NCBI GenBank assembly: GCA_035691285.1
Contig: DASSJI010000180.1
Coordinates: 1-39,541 of the forward strand
Direction: 5' to 3'
Length of the DNA stretch: 39,541 nt
Source: DATFEN01 sp035691285
GTDB lineage: Bacteria > Acidobacteriota > Vicinamibacteria > Fen-336
A program made the position numbers and the translations under genes. Below the pieces are notes generated by a model, which ran no database searches, was not told the DNA's origin, and worked only from the letters and a program-made list of their open reading frames with translations. Each line of letters opens with the position of its first letter. Position 1 is the first letter of the stretch. Below are positions 1 to 7,342 of the stretch, one piece after another.

Positions 1-495
1 GAACGTGACCCGCCCCGCCTGGCTGGCGTCGTAGATCCGGGCCTTGTTCCTGCCGATGGAGAGCGGTCCCCCACGCCCGCCCTGGAGGCGGCGCATCAGG
101 AAGAACCAGATCGCGCCGAGCAGGGCGATGGGAAGCAGCCAGGTGAGCAGGAAGGCCTCGAGCCAGGAGGTCCGCTCCACGTAGCCTGAGAGCTTCGCGC
201 CCTGGGCCAGCAAGTCGGCGACGAGGGCGTTCCCTTCCACCCCCGGCAGGCGCGTCGCGACCACCCGCTGCGGCTTCGCCTCGCCGTCGGGCTTGAGCTC
301 GGCCACGATCTCCGTCTCGCGGACCTGCGCCTCGGCGATCTTCCCCTGCTTGACCAGCTCGACCAGCTCGCTCATCGGGACGACCTTGGGCGCGGTGCGT
401 CGTGCGATCACCCCCTGGACCACCAGGAGGGCGGCGAGCGCCAGGAACAGGTAGGCGCCGGAGAACTGGGCTTGCCTCTTCTGCTGTTGATTCAC
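1..495 (-). CDS. ftsH: FtsH membrane protease, N-terminal part (cut by window edge)
   Basis: N-terminal 165 codons of the ATP-dependent zinc metalloprotease FtsH, which degrades damaged or short-lived membrane and cytosolic proteins. Visible are a first membrane segment near residues 13-32, a periplasmic domain (PMSELVELVKQGKIAEAQV region and onward), a second membrane segment near residues 118-137, and the linker MRRLQGGRGG followed by KARIYD, which precedes the AAA+ domain in this family. The reading frame runs through base 1, so the AAA+ and HEXXH parts lie outside the window. The start is GTG at 495-493 inside a GTGA overlap with the stop of the upstream ion-channel gene, which suggests translational coupling. 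I see no alternative start with a better ribosome site. The identification rests on the topology plus the linker and is fairly secure. Confidence 0.88.
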   Translation of the reverse strand, partial: MNQQQKRQAQFSGAYLFLALAALLVVQGVIARRTAPKVVPMSELVELVKQGKIAEAQVRETEIVAELKPDGEAKPQRVVATRLPGVEGNALVADLLAQGAKLSGYVERTSWLEAFLLTWLLPIALLGAIWFFLMRRLQGGRGGPLSIGRNKARIYDASQAGRVTF

Positions 496-1391
496 GTTCC
501 ACCTCCCGAACCGGGAGGGAGGCTTTGGCTCCAGGCGTCGATCGCCCGGGCCGGGGTGGCTCGGCCACGCACGCGGTGCGTCCAGTGGGCGTGCAGCTCG
601 GCCTCCACCTGCTCGACCTCCTCGCGCACCCGGGCGAGGCGGGCCGCGAGGGCGTCGCCCCTTCCCAGCGCCCGCGGGTCCTGCTCGCGCTTCACCGCCT
701 CGAGGTTGTTGATCACGATGGCGATGAAGAGGTTCACGACCACGAAGACGGCCAGCACCACGAAGCTCACGTAGTATACCCATGCCCAGCGCGTCGCGGC
801 GAGCGAGGCATCCATCAGCTCCACCCAGCCCTCCAGGGTCAGGATCTCGAAGAGAGTGAGCGCGGCCCGCGGCAGCGACCCCCAGTGAGAAGGGTCGAGC
901 GCGCCAAAGAGATGCACCCCCAGCACCGCATACACATACACGATGAGTCCGAGCAGCACGACGACGTTGGCCAGGGAGGGGATCGAGCGCAACATGGTGG
1001 CCACGATGAGGCGAAGCTCGGGAAGGGCGGAGACGATTCGCAGCGCGCGCAGCAGCCGGGCCAGGCGGGCGACGCTGGCCACGGGACCCGCCTCGGGGAG
1101 CAGGGAGAGGGCCACGATCGTGAAGTCGAAGACGTTCCAACCGTCGTGGAAGAAGCGGTGGAGGCGGGGGGCATGGGCGAGGAGGCGGACTGCGATCTCC
1201 GCCGCGAACACGGCCTGGATGGCGAGATTGGCGAGGCGGAACAGGCTGCCGTAGCGCTCCCACATCGCGGGGGAGGTCTCGAGGCCGATCAGGGCGGCGT
1301 TGGCGACGATCACTACGAGGATCGTGTTCTGGAAGCGGGGGTCGTCCGCGAGCTGGCGGAAGCGGGGGATCAATGGTCCAGCGCCGGTCAT
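492..1391 (-). CDS. Voltage-gated sodium channel (NaChBac/BacNav-type), 299 aa
   Basis: A single six-helix subunit of a homotetrameric voltage-gated cation channel of the inner membrane. S1 lies near residues 21-37. S4 carries arginines at every third position (R109, R112, R115, R118). The pore loop holds the filter T185-L186-E187-G188-W189, where NaChBac has TLESW. S6 ends in NLFIAIVINNLEAV, the typical BacNav gate region. A charged helix near 247-270 (RLARVREEVEQVEAEL) matches the C-terminal coiled coil that tetramerises the family. Length is normal (about 270-300 aa). The ATG at 1391 is preceded by GGTGG, and an upstream extension of the same frame has no channel character. A Glu-containing filter is typical of Na+-selective bacterial channels, but a Gly in place of Ser may alter selectivity. 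Its stop overlaps the ftsH start. Confidence 0.9.
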   Translation of the reverse strand: MTGAGPLIPRFRQLADDPRFQNTILVVIVANAALIGLETSPAMWERYGSLFRLANLAIQAVFAAEIAVRLLAHAPRLHRFFHDGWNVFDFTIVALSLLPEAGPVASVARLARLLRALRIVSALPELRLIVATMLRSIPSLANVVVLLGLIVYVYAVLGVHLFGALDPSHWGSLPRAALTLFEILTLEGWVELMDASLAATRWAWVYYVSFVVLAVFVVVNLFIAIVINNLEAVKREQDPRALGRGDALAARLARVREEVEQVEAELHAHWTHRVRGRATPARAIDAWSQSLPPGSGGGT

Positions 1392-1420
1392 GCCACCGAG
1401 TACGAGCGGGCGGGAGTCTT

Positions 1421-1444
1421 GTTCGAGTGTGAACAGGTTTTGAC
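1421..1444. promoter_or_regulatory. Candidate operator upstream of the channel gene
   Basis: AT-richer intergenic DNA 30-53 nt upstream of the channel start. It contains GTTC-N6-GAAC (1421-1434) continuing into GAACAGGTTTTGAC (1431-1444). A closely similar 14-mer (12 of 14 identical) lies upstream of the terC-like gene at 3442-3455, in the same orientation relative to its gene. The binding protein is unknown. This may be a shared operator or promoter element. Confidence 0.35.
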
Positions 1445-1492
1445 TAGGAAGGACCCCGCGGCCGCCCCTGCGTCGGCCCGCGCCGCGGGCGC

Positions 1493-2230
1493 TCAGAAGC
1501 GGATGCGGACGCCGCCCACCGCGTAATGGAAGAAGGCGAAGGTGTAGACCTCGTCGTTGTCGGCCCCGCCTTCGAGCAGGCGATACCCGAGGTCGACCTC
1601 CACCCGCTCGGAGACGCGGAAGACCCCCTTGAGCGATACGTCCTCCGCCCGGCCCTGGGGCGCGGCCAGCGCGTCGGCCTCGAGCTCGAGCGCCAAGCGG
1701 TCCGTGGCCTGGTAGCGCGCGCCCCCGTAGAGGAGGGGGACGAGGCCGAGCTCGTCCTTCGCCGAGCGGCCCGGGGCGCCGGAGAGGGCGATCTGGGCGT
1801 CCCTCACTTTGAGCGTCGCGCCGACCCGGAACGACCACTTCGCCCCCGGAGGGAAGCGCCAGTACCAGGTGAGCCGGTAGGAGTTGAAGGCGTAGACGGC
1901 GTCGACCGGCTGTCCAACGGGGAAGACGAGGTCCTGGAACACCACGGGAGACACGGGCGTGAACGCAGCCTCGACCCGCAGCGGCGCCGCCAGCAGCCGG
2001 AGCGACTGGCGGGGCGTGAGGTCCCAGTCCAGGGAGCCGCGGAACGCGGCGAAAGGACCGGGCTCGTAGGCCGCCAGGTCGACGAGCGTGCCTCCTTGGC
2101 CCGGGATCCGGAAGTCGTTTCGAGTCTGCCACGCGGCTCCGCCCTCCAGGCTGGCGCGAAGCTCGCCCGCTCCTGCCGGGACGGCGATCAGCAGGACCAA
2201 GGCGGCGACGAGGTGCCCGAGTCCGTTCAT
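1493..2230 (-). CDS. Exported outer-membrane beta-barrel-like protein, 245 aa
   Basis: Not recognised at gene level. Residues 1-22 form a signal peptide (MNGLGHLVAALVLLIAVPAGAG). The mature part alternates hydrophobic and polar residues in strands rich in aromatic residues (SYRLTWYWRFP, SFRVGATLKV, VEVDLGYRLLEGG). It ends with ...FAFFHYAVGGVRIRF, a C-terminal Phe-ended beta signal typical of outer-membrane barrels inserted by BamA. About 10-12 strands would fit the length. The start chosen is the ATG at 2230, because only this start gives a signal peptide; longer in-frame extensions read into the terC-like gene. The gene lies between the channel and the terC-like gene on the same strand, 38 nt after the latter, so co-transcription is likely. 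Function unknown. Confidence 0.75.
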   Translation of the reverse strand: MNGLGHLVAALVLLIAVPAGAGELRASLEGGAAWQTRNDFRIPGQGGTLVDLAAYEPGPFAAFRGSLDWDLTPRQSLRLLAAPLRVEAAFTPVSPVVFQDLVFPVGQPVDAVYAFNSYRLTWYWRFPPGAKWSFRVGATLKVRDAQIALSGAPGRSAKDELGLVPLLYGGARYQATDRLALELEADALAAPQGRAEDVSLKGVFRVSERVEVDLGYRLLEGGADNDEVYTFAFFHYAVGGVRIRF

Positions 2231-2268
2231 GGCCTCGAGTGCTCCAGATTCAAGAAGCGGCAGCTCTG

Positions 2269-3366
2269 TCAATTCGCGTCGGCTGGGTCCCGGACGGCCC
2301 GCGCAGGGATCCACCAAGAGGCGAGGACGCCGGCGGCCAGGATGGCGAGCACGACCAGCAGGAGGTACAGGTTGAAGTTCGCCCCCAGCAGGGTCTTGAG
2401 CCAGCTGTGGGCGAGCATCTTCACGCCGACCAGCGCCAGCACCAGCGCGAGCGAGACCTTGAGGTAGCGGAAGGCGTCGATCGCGCCCGCGAGCGCGAAG
2501 TAGAGAGAGCGCAGGCCCAGGATCGCGAGCACGTTGCTGGTGAAGACCAGGAACGGGTCGGCGGTGATCGCAAAGATCGCGGGGATCGAGTCGACTGCGA
2601 AGATGAGGTCGGTCGTCTCGACCATGATGAGCGCGAGGGCCAGGGGGGTCAGCATCCAGGTGCCCGGGCGTGCCCTCGCGACCGACGCGTCCTCCACCAC
2701 GGGGGCCCCCGGGGTCTCGGCCTCGCGCGAGGCGCTCGAGCCCGCGCGGACCAGGAAGTGCTCGCCGTGAAAGCGCTCGGTCACCGGGAAGAAGCGGCGG
2801 GTGAGGCGCACCACCCAGGTGGAGTTGGGGTCGGTGGTCTCCCGGATCATCAGCATCTTGACCGCGGTCGCGATCAGGAAGAGGCCGAACAGGACCAGGA
2901 TCCAGGAAAACTCCGCGATGAGGCGTGCCCCGACCGCGATCATGACCCCGCGCATGACCAGCGCGCCGAGGATCCCCCAGAACAGCACGCGGTGCTGGTA
3001 GAGGGGCGGCACCGCCAGGAAGCCGAAGATCATCGCGATCACGAAGACGTTGTCGACCGAGAGCGACTTCTCGACCACGTAGCCGGTCAGGTACTTGACG
3101 ACGGCGCTGCGGCCGTCGTTGATGCGGCCCTCCGGGAACTCGGGGCTGCGGTCGATCGCGTCCGGCACGCGGCCGAGGCCCAGCCACTGGTTCTCGTAGC
3201 CGTGGTAGACGAACACGGAGAAGGCCAGGGCCAGGGCGACCCATACGGCGGACCAGACGAGCGCCTCCCGCACGCCGACGACGTGCGCCTTGCGGTGGAA
3301 GACACCGAGGTCGAGCGCCAGCATCAGCAGCACGAACGCGGCGAAGCCGCTCCAGATCAGCAGCAT
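2269..3366 (-). CDS. TerC/Alx family integral membrane protein, 365 aa
   Basis: TerC-family proteins (E. coli Alx, TerC, YkoY) are inner-membrane proteins with about nine helices, linked to manganese export and metal loading of exported proteins or to tellurite resistance. The family hallmarks are visible: LDLGVFHRKAH near residue 19, YFTGY/EKSLSVDNVFVIAMIF-type segments (here GYVVEKSLSVDNVFV), and the second acidic repeat TTDLIFAVDSIPAIFAIT, in which the Asp residues are thought to bind metal. Length (about 320-365 aa) is typical of the Alx subgroup. A hydrophilic insert near residues 190-230 separates the two halves. The ATG at 3366 is preceded by AAGAGG. I looked for the manganese (yybP-ykoY) riboswitch that often precedes this family and did not find it. 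Confidence 0.9.
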   Translation of the reverse strand: MLLIWSGFAAFVLLMLALDLGVFHRKAHVVGVREALVWSAVWVALALAFSVFVYHGYENQWLGLGRVPDAIDRSPEFPEGRINDGRSAVVKYLTGYVVEKSLSVDNVFVIAMIFGFLAVPPLYQHRVLFWGILGALVMRGVMIAVGARLIAEFSWILVLFGLFLIATAVKMLMIRETTDPNSTWVVRLTRRFFPVTERFHGEHFLVRAGSSASREAETPGAPVVEDASVARARPGTWMLTPLALALIMVETTDLIFAVDSIPAIFAITADPFLVFTSNVLAILGLRSLYFALAGAIDAFRYLKVSLALVLALVGVKMLAHSWLKTLLGANFNLYLLLVVLAILAAGVLASWWIPARAVRDPADAN

Positions 3367-3379
3367 GGGACGAGACCTC

Positions 3380-4207
3380 TTACAGCGCTCTCCCGATCAC
3401 GAGGGGAGCTACGCGCCCCCGGCCGTTTGGTTCCATGTTTTGAACAGAGTTTGACAAAGTCCCAGGGTGAACGTCCCGAACGGCTCCGGCGGGTGCTCGA
3501 AGAACAGCTCGCGCCACGCCCGTCATCCGGGCACGTGCAGGCCCGGGCTGGCGGCGACAGCCGCCCCCGTCAAGCTCTTTCAGCCGGGCCCAGACCAGAT
3601 GCGGCGAGGCACCCCCCGCGCGCACCATGCGCACCCACAGCAGCGTCATGTGCTCGAGGTGAAGGGCCTGGTCGAGGCCGCCGACGTCGAGCGGGTCCCA
3701 GCCCAGCTGCGTGATGAGCTCGCCCACCGTCTTCTTCGCCGCGGGGGCGTCGCCGCAGAGCATCATCATCGGCTTCACGCCGTACCCCGGATAGGCGCTG
3801 TCCTCGAAGTTCTCGAAGCTGTAGATGCTGAACGCCTTCACGACCCGGGCTTCGGGCACCAGCCTCTGCACCGCCTGGGAGCCCGATTCCCGGCTCTCGA
3901 GACCGTCGCGCAGCCCGGGACCAACCGGGTTCGTGCAGTCGACGAGGACCTTGCCCGCGAGCCTGGCGGCCAGGGGAGCCAGGACCTCCTGGTTGGCCTG
4001 GAACGGCGTGGCGAGAAAGACGACGCCGGCGCCCGCCAAGGCGTCGCGCGGCGCCGCCACCCCGAGCGCGCCATTTCGGGCCCGCGCCTTGCGCACGGTC
4101 TCGGAGCCGGGGTCGGCGGCGGCGAGCGTGACCTCGTGGCCCAGCCGCTGCGGGGGGTCCGCGAGCGGGGCCCCGACGTTGCCGTATCCGAGAAAGGCGA
4201 TCTTCAT
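3380..4207 (-). CDS. NADPH-dependent F420-reductase-like NAD(P)-binding oxidoreductase, probably frameshifted near its 3' end
   Basis: Rossmann-fold dehydrogenase of the F420:NADP oxidoreductase-like group. It starts with MKIAFLGYGNVGAPLA (GxGxxG dinucleotide site), followed by FLATPFQANQEVL, VLVDCTNPVGPGL and a C-terminal helix HLEHMTLLWVRMVRAGGASPHLVW. Relatives end close to that helix, near residue 210-215. Here the open frame runs on for about 60 residues of low-complexity, non-protein-like sequence. From the KEL codons (about 3577) the +1 frame has almost all G/C third positions and reads SLTGAAVAASPGLHVPG, stop, RAWRELFFEHPPEPFGTFTLG. The genuine C-terminus has therefore probably been displaced by a frameshift or sequencing error. 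It sits 5 nt downstream of a broken DJ-1 gene and so may have lost its promoter. The family call is good; its substrate is unknown. Confidence 0.75.
   Translation of the reverse strand: MKIAFLGYGNVGAPLADPPQRLGHEVTLAAADPGSETVRKARARNGALGVAAPRDALAGAGVVFLATPFQANQEVLAPLAARLAGKVLVDCTNPVGPGLRDGLESRESGSQAVQRLVPEARVVKAFSIYSFENFEDSAYPGYGVKPMMMLCGDAPAAKKTVGELITQLGWDPLDVGGLDQALHLEHMTLLWVRMVRAGGASPHLVWARLKELDGGGCRRQPGPARARMTGVARAVLRAPAGAVRDVHPGTLSNSVQNMEPNGRGRVAPLVIGRAL
3430..3455. promoter_or_regulatory. Candidate operator upstream of the terC-like gene
   Basis: AT-rich stretch 64-89 nt upstream of the TerC-family start. It contains GTTC-N8-GAAC (3430-3445) running into GAACAGAGTTTGAC (3442-3455). The latter is almost the same 14-mer as at 1431-1444 upstream of the channel gene. 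It falls where the oxidoreductase frame is no longer protein-like, which supports its being originally intergenic. The factor that would bind is unknown. Confidence 0.35.
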
Positions 4208-4212
4208 GGCGC

Positions 4213-4396
4213 CTAGCGGCCCAGCGCTTCGATGACGAGCCGGGCGGCGGCGGCGGCCGAGAACTGCTGTTGGCCGGTCACGAGCCGCCCGTCGCGCAGG
4301 GCGAACTCCCGGAAGCGCTGGTCGACCACGAAGTTGGTGCCCGCGATCTTGCGCGCCTCGTCCTCGATCCAGAAGGGCTGGATGCGCCTGCCCTGT
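4213..4396 (-). pseudogene. C-terminal remnant of a DJ-1/PfpI type 1 glutamine amidotransferase-like gene
   Basis: About 60 codons at the end of a DJ-1/PfpI-superfamily protein: QPFWIEDEARKIAG..., then FALRDGRLVTGQQQFS, then AAAARLVIEALGR and stop. The VTGQQ...AA..V.EAL pattern is the usual tail of these enzymes. The nucleophile-elbow Cys, the Glu and the first 160 or so residues are missing. Upstream of about 4396 the frame reads antisense through an AraC fragment on the opposite strand, so an N-terminal start cannot be recovered. The stop at 4213 lies 5 nt before the F420-reductase-like start, indicating a former operon. It is non-functional as it stands. Confidence 0.7.
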
Positions 4397-4692
4397 CGCT
4401 CATGCACCGTACGCCAGAGCGGGACTGGACGAACGCCTCGCTCGCCGAAGCGGTGGGCATGTCGCGCTCGCGCTTCGCCGCCCGCTTTCGCGGCCTCGTC
4501 GGCGAGCCGCCTCTCGCGTACCTCTCGCGATGGCGGCTCGAGACGGCGGCGGGCCTGCTGCAAGACGGCGCGCTCGGCCTGGCGGAGATCGCGGCGCGGG
4601 TCGGCTACGAGTCGGAGGCCGCCTTCAGCAAGGCCTTCCGCCGTCGCTTCGGCACTCCGCCGGGGGCCTACCGCCGGAGCGCCGCCGCTTGA
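4380..4692 (+). pseudogene. C-terminal remnant of an AraC-family transcriptional regulator
   Basis: The complete AraC-type double helix-turn-helix is present: ALSLMHRTPERDWTNASLA, VGMSRSRFAARFRGLVGEPP, YLSRWRLETAAGLLQDG, IAARVGYESEAAFSKAFRR, then FGTPPGAYRR. The N-terminal cupin/effector domain (about 200 residues) is missing. Upstream of about 4380 the frame is only the antisense of the DJ-1 fragment. An in-frame ATG at 4270, or one at 4402, could still yield a stand-alone DNA-binding domain, so a residual role cannot be excluded. The arrangement implies a regulator once transcribed divergently from the DJ-1 and oxidoreductase genes. Confidence 0.72.
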
Positions 4693-4812
4693 TCCACCGC
4701 CCGCGTGGTCAATCTCACGCCACCATCGGTCCGTGGGCGAGGCCGGGCGTCGGGGTCGGCCAACGGCTGGATCGAGGGTGGTCCGGGTGGGACGCAGCAG
4801 CGAGCCCCGGGC

Positions 4813-4818
4813 GATAAC
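4813..4818 (+). promoter_or_regulatory. -10 box of the photolyase gene, nearly leaderless
   Basis: GATAAC lies 8 nt before the photolyase ATG. With the normal 7-nt spacing to +1 the transcript would begin about 2 nt upstream of the start codon. No Shine-Dalgarno sequence and no clear -35 are visible. Confidence 0.35.
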
Positions 4819-4826
4819 ATCGCGCG

Positions 4827-6323
4827 ATGGGCTATAACCAGGCGCGGCTGCGTCGCCTGAACCAGGCAAGGATCTCGCCGGCGGGTGACTACGTCCTCTA
4901 CTGGGCGCAGATCTACCGCCGCCTCGAGCGTAACCACGCCCTCGACTACGCCCTGCGGTGCGCGGATGAACTCGTCAAGCCCCTCGTGGTTTACGAGGGT
5001 TTGCGGATCGACTACCCATGGGCGAGCCGCCGGCTCCACCGGTTCGTGGTCGATGGCATGGCCGCCAACTCCGACCGCGCGGCGGCTCTGGGCCTCAACT
5101 ACTGGCCGTTCGTGGAGCGGGAGAAGGGCGAGGGACGGGGGCTCTTGCGCCGGCTCTCCGCGCGCGCGGCCCTCGTGGTGACCGACGATTACCCCTGCTT
5201 CATCGTGCCGGCGCAGGCCCAGGCGCTGGCCCGACGGCTCGAGGTCCCCGTCTTCGCCGTGGACTCGAACTCTGTCGTCCCCCTCTCCCTCCTCGGCCCC
5301 GCCGTCTCCGCCGCTGCCCACCTGCGGTCACGCATCCACAAAGCGTTCGCGGAGGCGTGGCGGCACCGGGCGGCGGTGAAGCCGCGGATCCCCGAAGTTG
5401 CGAGGAGACGGGTACGGGCGCCCTTCGAGACCTGGAAGCCCAAGGACGTCGCAAAGTGGGTGGACGCGCTGCCCCTGGACCCCGCCGTGCCCGTGGTCAC
5501 GCAGGTCCCGGGCGGGGCGCCGGCGGCCCGGGCGCGTCTGCGGGAGTTCGTGAAGAAGCGTTTGCGGGGTTACGCCGCGGAGCGGTCGGAGCCGCGGTCC
5601 CTCGCCGAGGGCCATGCGAGTGGGCTCTCCGCCTACCTCCACTTCGGTCACCTCTCGATCGAGGAAGTGGCGGAGGCGGTGCTCGCCACGACCGGCCGGT
5701 GGACGCCGGGCAAGCTCCGCTTCCACAACGGGGGGGAGCGCGACGGCTTCTTCTGCGACGACGAGGACGTGAGCTCCTTTCTCGACGAGGCGCTCACCTG
5801 GCGCGACGTGGGCTTCCAGTGGCACTGGTCCCGCCGTCGCGACGCGGAGAGCCTGGAGACGGCCCTCCCTCCCTGGGCCCTCGCCACGCTGGGCGCCCAC
5901 GCGAAAGACCGGCGCCCTCGGCTCTACACGGTCGAGGAGCTCGAAAACGGCGCCACCCACGATCCGCTCTGGAACGCCGCCCAGCGTGAGCTCGTGGCCA
6001 CCGGCACGATCCACAACTACCTGCGCATGCTGTGGGGCAAGAAGGTGCTCGAGTGGTCGGCCTCCCCCGCCCAGGCCTATAGGAGCCTCGAGCACCTCAA
6101 CAACAAATACGCCCTCGATGGCCGAGACCCGAACTCCTACACCGGCATCCTCTGGTGCTTCGGCCTCTTCGACCGCCCGTGGGCGCCGGAGCGGAAGGTC
6201 TTCGGGTCGGTGCGCTACATGTCATCCGAGAACACCGCCCGCAAGTTCGACCTCAAGCCCTACTACGCTTACGTCGAGAGCCTTCCAACAATTGCCGAAG
6301 CGCGGGCGGGCCGATCGGCCTGA
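4827..6323 (+). CDS. phr: Class II (CPD) deoxyribodipyrimidine photolyase, 498 aa
   Basis: Light-driven flavoenzyme that splits cyclobutane pyrimidine dimers in DNA. Class II features are clear: an N-terminal antenna/Rossmann domain (DYVLYWAQIYRRLERNHALDYA, near residues 18-40), the DSNSVVPLSLLG...AAHLRSRIHKAFAE stretch near 149-180, HFGHLSIEEVA, the FAD-binding half with FHNGGERDGFFCDDEDVSSFLDE and WRDVGFQWHW, and the C-terminal ATGTIHNYLRMLWGKKVLEWS, then LNNKYALDGRDPNSYTGILW, where the Asn-rich and Trp residues bind FAD and carry electrons. Length is normal for the class (about 450-500 aa). It stands alone between two decayed regions and has its own -10 box. Regulation by light is possible but nothing in the sequence shows it. 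Confidence 0.93.
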   Translation: MGYNQARLRRLNQARISPAGDYVLYWAQIYRRLERNHALDYALRCADELVKPLVVYEGLRIDYPWASRRLHRFVVDGMAANSDRAAALGLNYWPFVEREKGEGRGLLRRLSARAALVVTDDYPCFIVPAQAQALARRLEVPVFAVDSNSVVPLSLLGPAVSAAAHLRSRIHKAFAEAWRHRAAVKPRIPEVARRRVRAPFETWKPKDVAKWVDALPLDPAVPVVTQVPGGAPAARARLREFVKKRLRGYAAERSEPRSLAEGHASGLSAYLHFGHLSIEEVAEAVLATTGRWTPGKLRFHNGGERDGFFCDDEDVSSFLDEALTWRDVGFQWHWSRRRDAESLETALPPWALATLGAHAKDRRPRLYTVEELENGATHDPLWNAAQRELVATGTIHNYLRMLWGKKVLEWSASPAQAYRSLEHLNNKYALDGRDPNSYTGILWCFGLFDRPWAPERKVFGSVRYMSSENTARKFDLKPYYAYVESLPTIAEARAGRSA

Positions 6324-6542
6324 CTCCTGATTCGGACACGATGAGTCGACACGAGAAACGCCCGTCGTGATGGCAGCGCACAAGGAGTGGCGGTTCTTCG
6401 AGATTGGCCGGCGGTTCTCGTGTTGGTCGACATCGCCTGGGGCGTGGCGCTGACGTTCGTGGCCGCGGCCGCGGGAAGGCGGACGCTCTCTCGATAGTGC
6501 GGCCCGGTCGCCCTGATCGGCTCGAGCATGGGATGCTCGGAG
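6324..6542. other. Degenerate spacer with a possible small membrane-protein remnant
   Basis: No intact gene. On the plus strand MAAHKEWRFFEIG begins at 6370. The next frame, ending at 6497, gives a hydrophobic helix (WPAVLVLVDIAWGVALTFV). The two could be halves of one small membrane protein separated by a frameshift, but no family is recognisable. Confidence 0.25.
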
Positions 6543-6683
6543 CTACACGCCCGACCCGGTCTTCGATTGCGGCTGCCGGTTCGCCCCGCGGGCCTCGATG
6601 CCGCTGGCGTCGACGACGTCCTGCTCGCCGACGGGCCCCGCCTGCTGGCCGCCGATCGCCATGTACCAGTGTGCTTCGCCCAT
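6543..6683 (-). pseudogene. N-terminal stub of a GYF_2-domain protein
   Basis: Starts MGEAHWYMAIGGQQAGPVGE, which matches the opening of GYF_2 (DUF4339) domains: W-Y-x-A-I-x-G-Q-Q-x-G-P-(V/L). A purine-rich ribosome site (GGAGAGAGG) lies upstream. After about 23 residues the domain breaks off into unrelated sequence and stops at residue 46, instead of continuing to the usual tryptophan-containing second half. Read as the intact 5' end of a gene followed by an internal deletion. Family recognition rests on a short stretch. Confidence 0.4.
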
Positions 6684-6790
6684 TCGATTCGCCTCTCTCC
6701 CCGCCGGCCTGCCTCGTATCAACCTAGCACACGGCGGCCGCGGCCCGCTGCCGTCATCGCGCCTCGGAACGGCGCGCGGCCAGCGCTGGC

Positions 6791-7159
6791 GGCCGTGACG
6801 CGCGAATGGGCGAGCGTGAACGGCGTGCTCTCGCTCACGATCGCGTGCGGCGCAGCTCGCGGGAGCGGGGCTCGCATGCCGGATCGCCTCCACCGCGCAC
6901 GCGGCGTGGCGCTTGGCTTGCTGATGGCGGCCGCCGCCCTCGGGGGCGTCGTGCACCCCCAGGCGGCGGAGGCCCTGATCCGGACAGCCGGCTGGCGGGC
7001 GGCCCACCTCGCCCTGGGCGGGCTTGGTTCGTGGCCATGACGGTCGACGCCACCGGCTCCTACTCGGCGCCGTTCCTGTTGCTTGCTCTTGTCACTATCG
7101 CTGCAGCGCCCCTTGCGCTGACGCTCCCCGACTACGGGCGCGTGAGGGCCGCGGTCTGA
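6791..7159 (+). pseudogene. Decayed MFS transporter remnant
   Basis: Pieces of a major facilitator transporter lie in order but in two frames. First comes REWASVNGVLSLTIACGAA, then RARGVALGLLMAAAALGGVV with TAGWRAAHLALGGL (the typical helix 4-6 region, with Gly-rich motif C-like sequence). After a frame change near 7034 follows DATGSYSAPFLLLALVTIAA and ALTLPDYGR, a typical last helix. At least two internal deletions and one frameshift are needed to explain it. No promoter or start is visible. Confidence 0.6.
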
Positions 7160-7301
7160 AAGGCTCTCCGAAGCATTGGTGCTCCGCGCCGACGTTCTCG
7201 TGACTGGCGACAAGGAGCTTCTGGAGGCAGGAGAAGGGCCCGGGATCGGCATCCTCGCTCCCAGGGGGTTCTGGCAGCTCGTTCGCGGGGAGGACTCGTA
7301 A
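7158..7301 (+). pseudogene. C-terminal remnant of a PIN-domain (VapC/PIN_3-like) ribonuclease
   Basis: 47 codons ending RADVLVTGDKELLEAGE, then GIGILAPRGFWQLVRG. The (A)D-x-(L/I)-V-T-G-D-K/D-x-L-L pattern followed by (I)L-(S/A)-P-R-x-F-W is the end of PIN-domain toxins of the COG1569 type, including the last acidic metal ligand. The first two thirds of the domain, with the other acidic residues, are missing. The frame is open upstream only because it runs into the MFS remnant. Non-functional. Confidence 0.6.
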
Positions 7302-7342
7302 CCCCGCGGTATCTCCAATTGTCTCGCTGCGGTCGCTGACCG

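Noticed and set aside
3367..3480. Possible yybP-ykoY (manganese) riboswitch before the terC-like gene
   Set aside because: The conserved loop sequences of that riboswitch are not present; only short GC-rich hairpins are seen.
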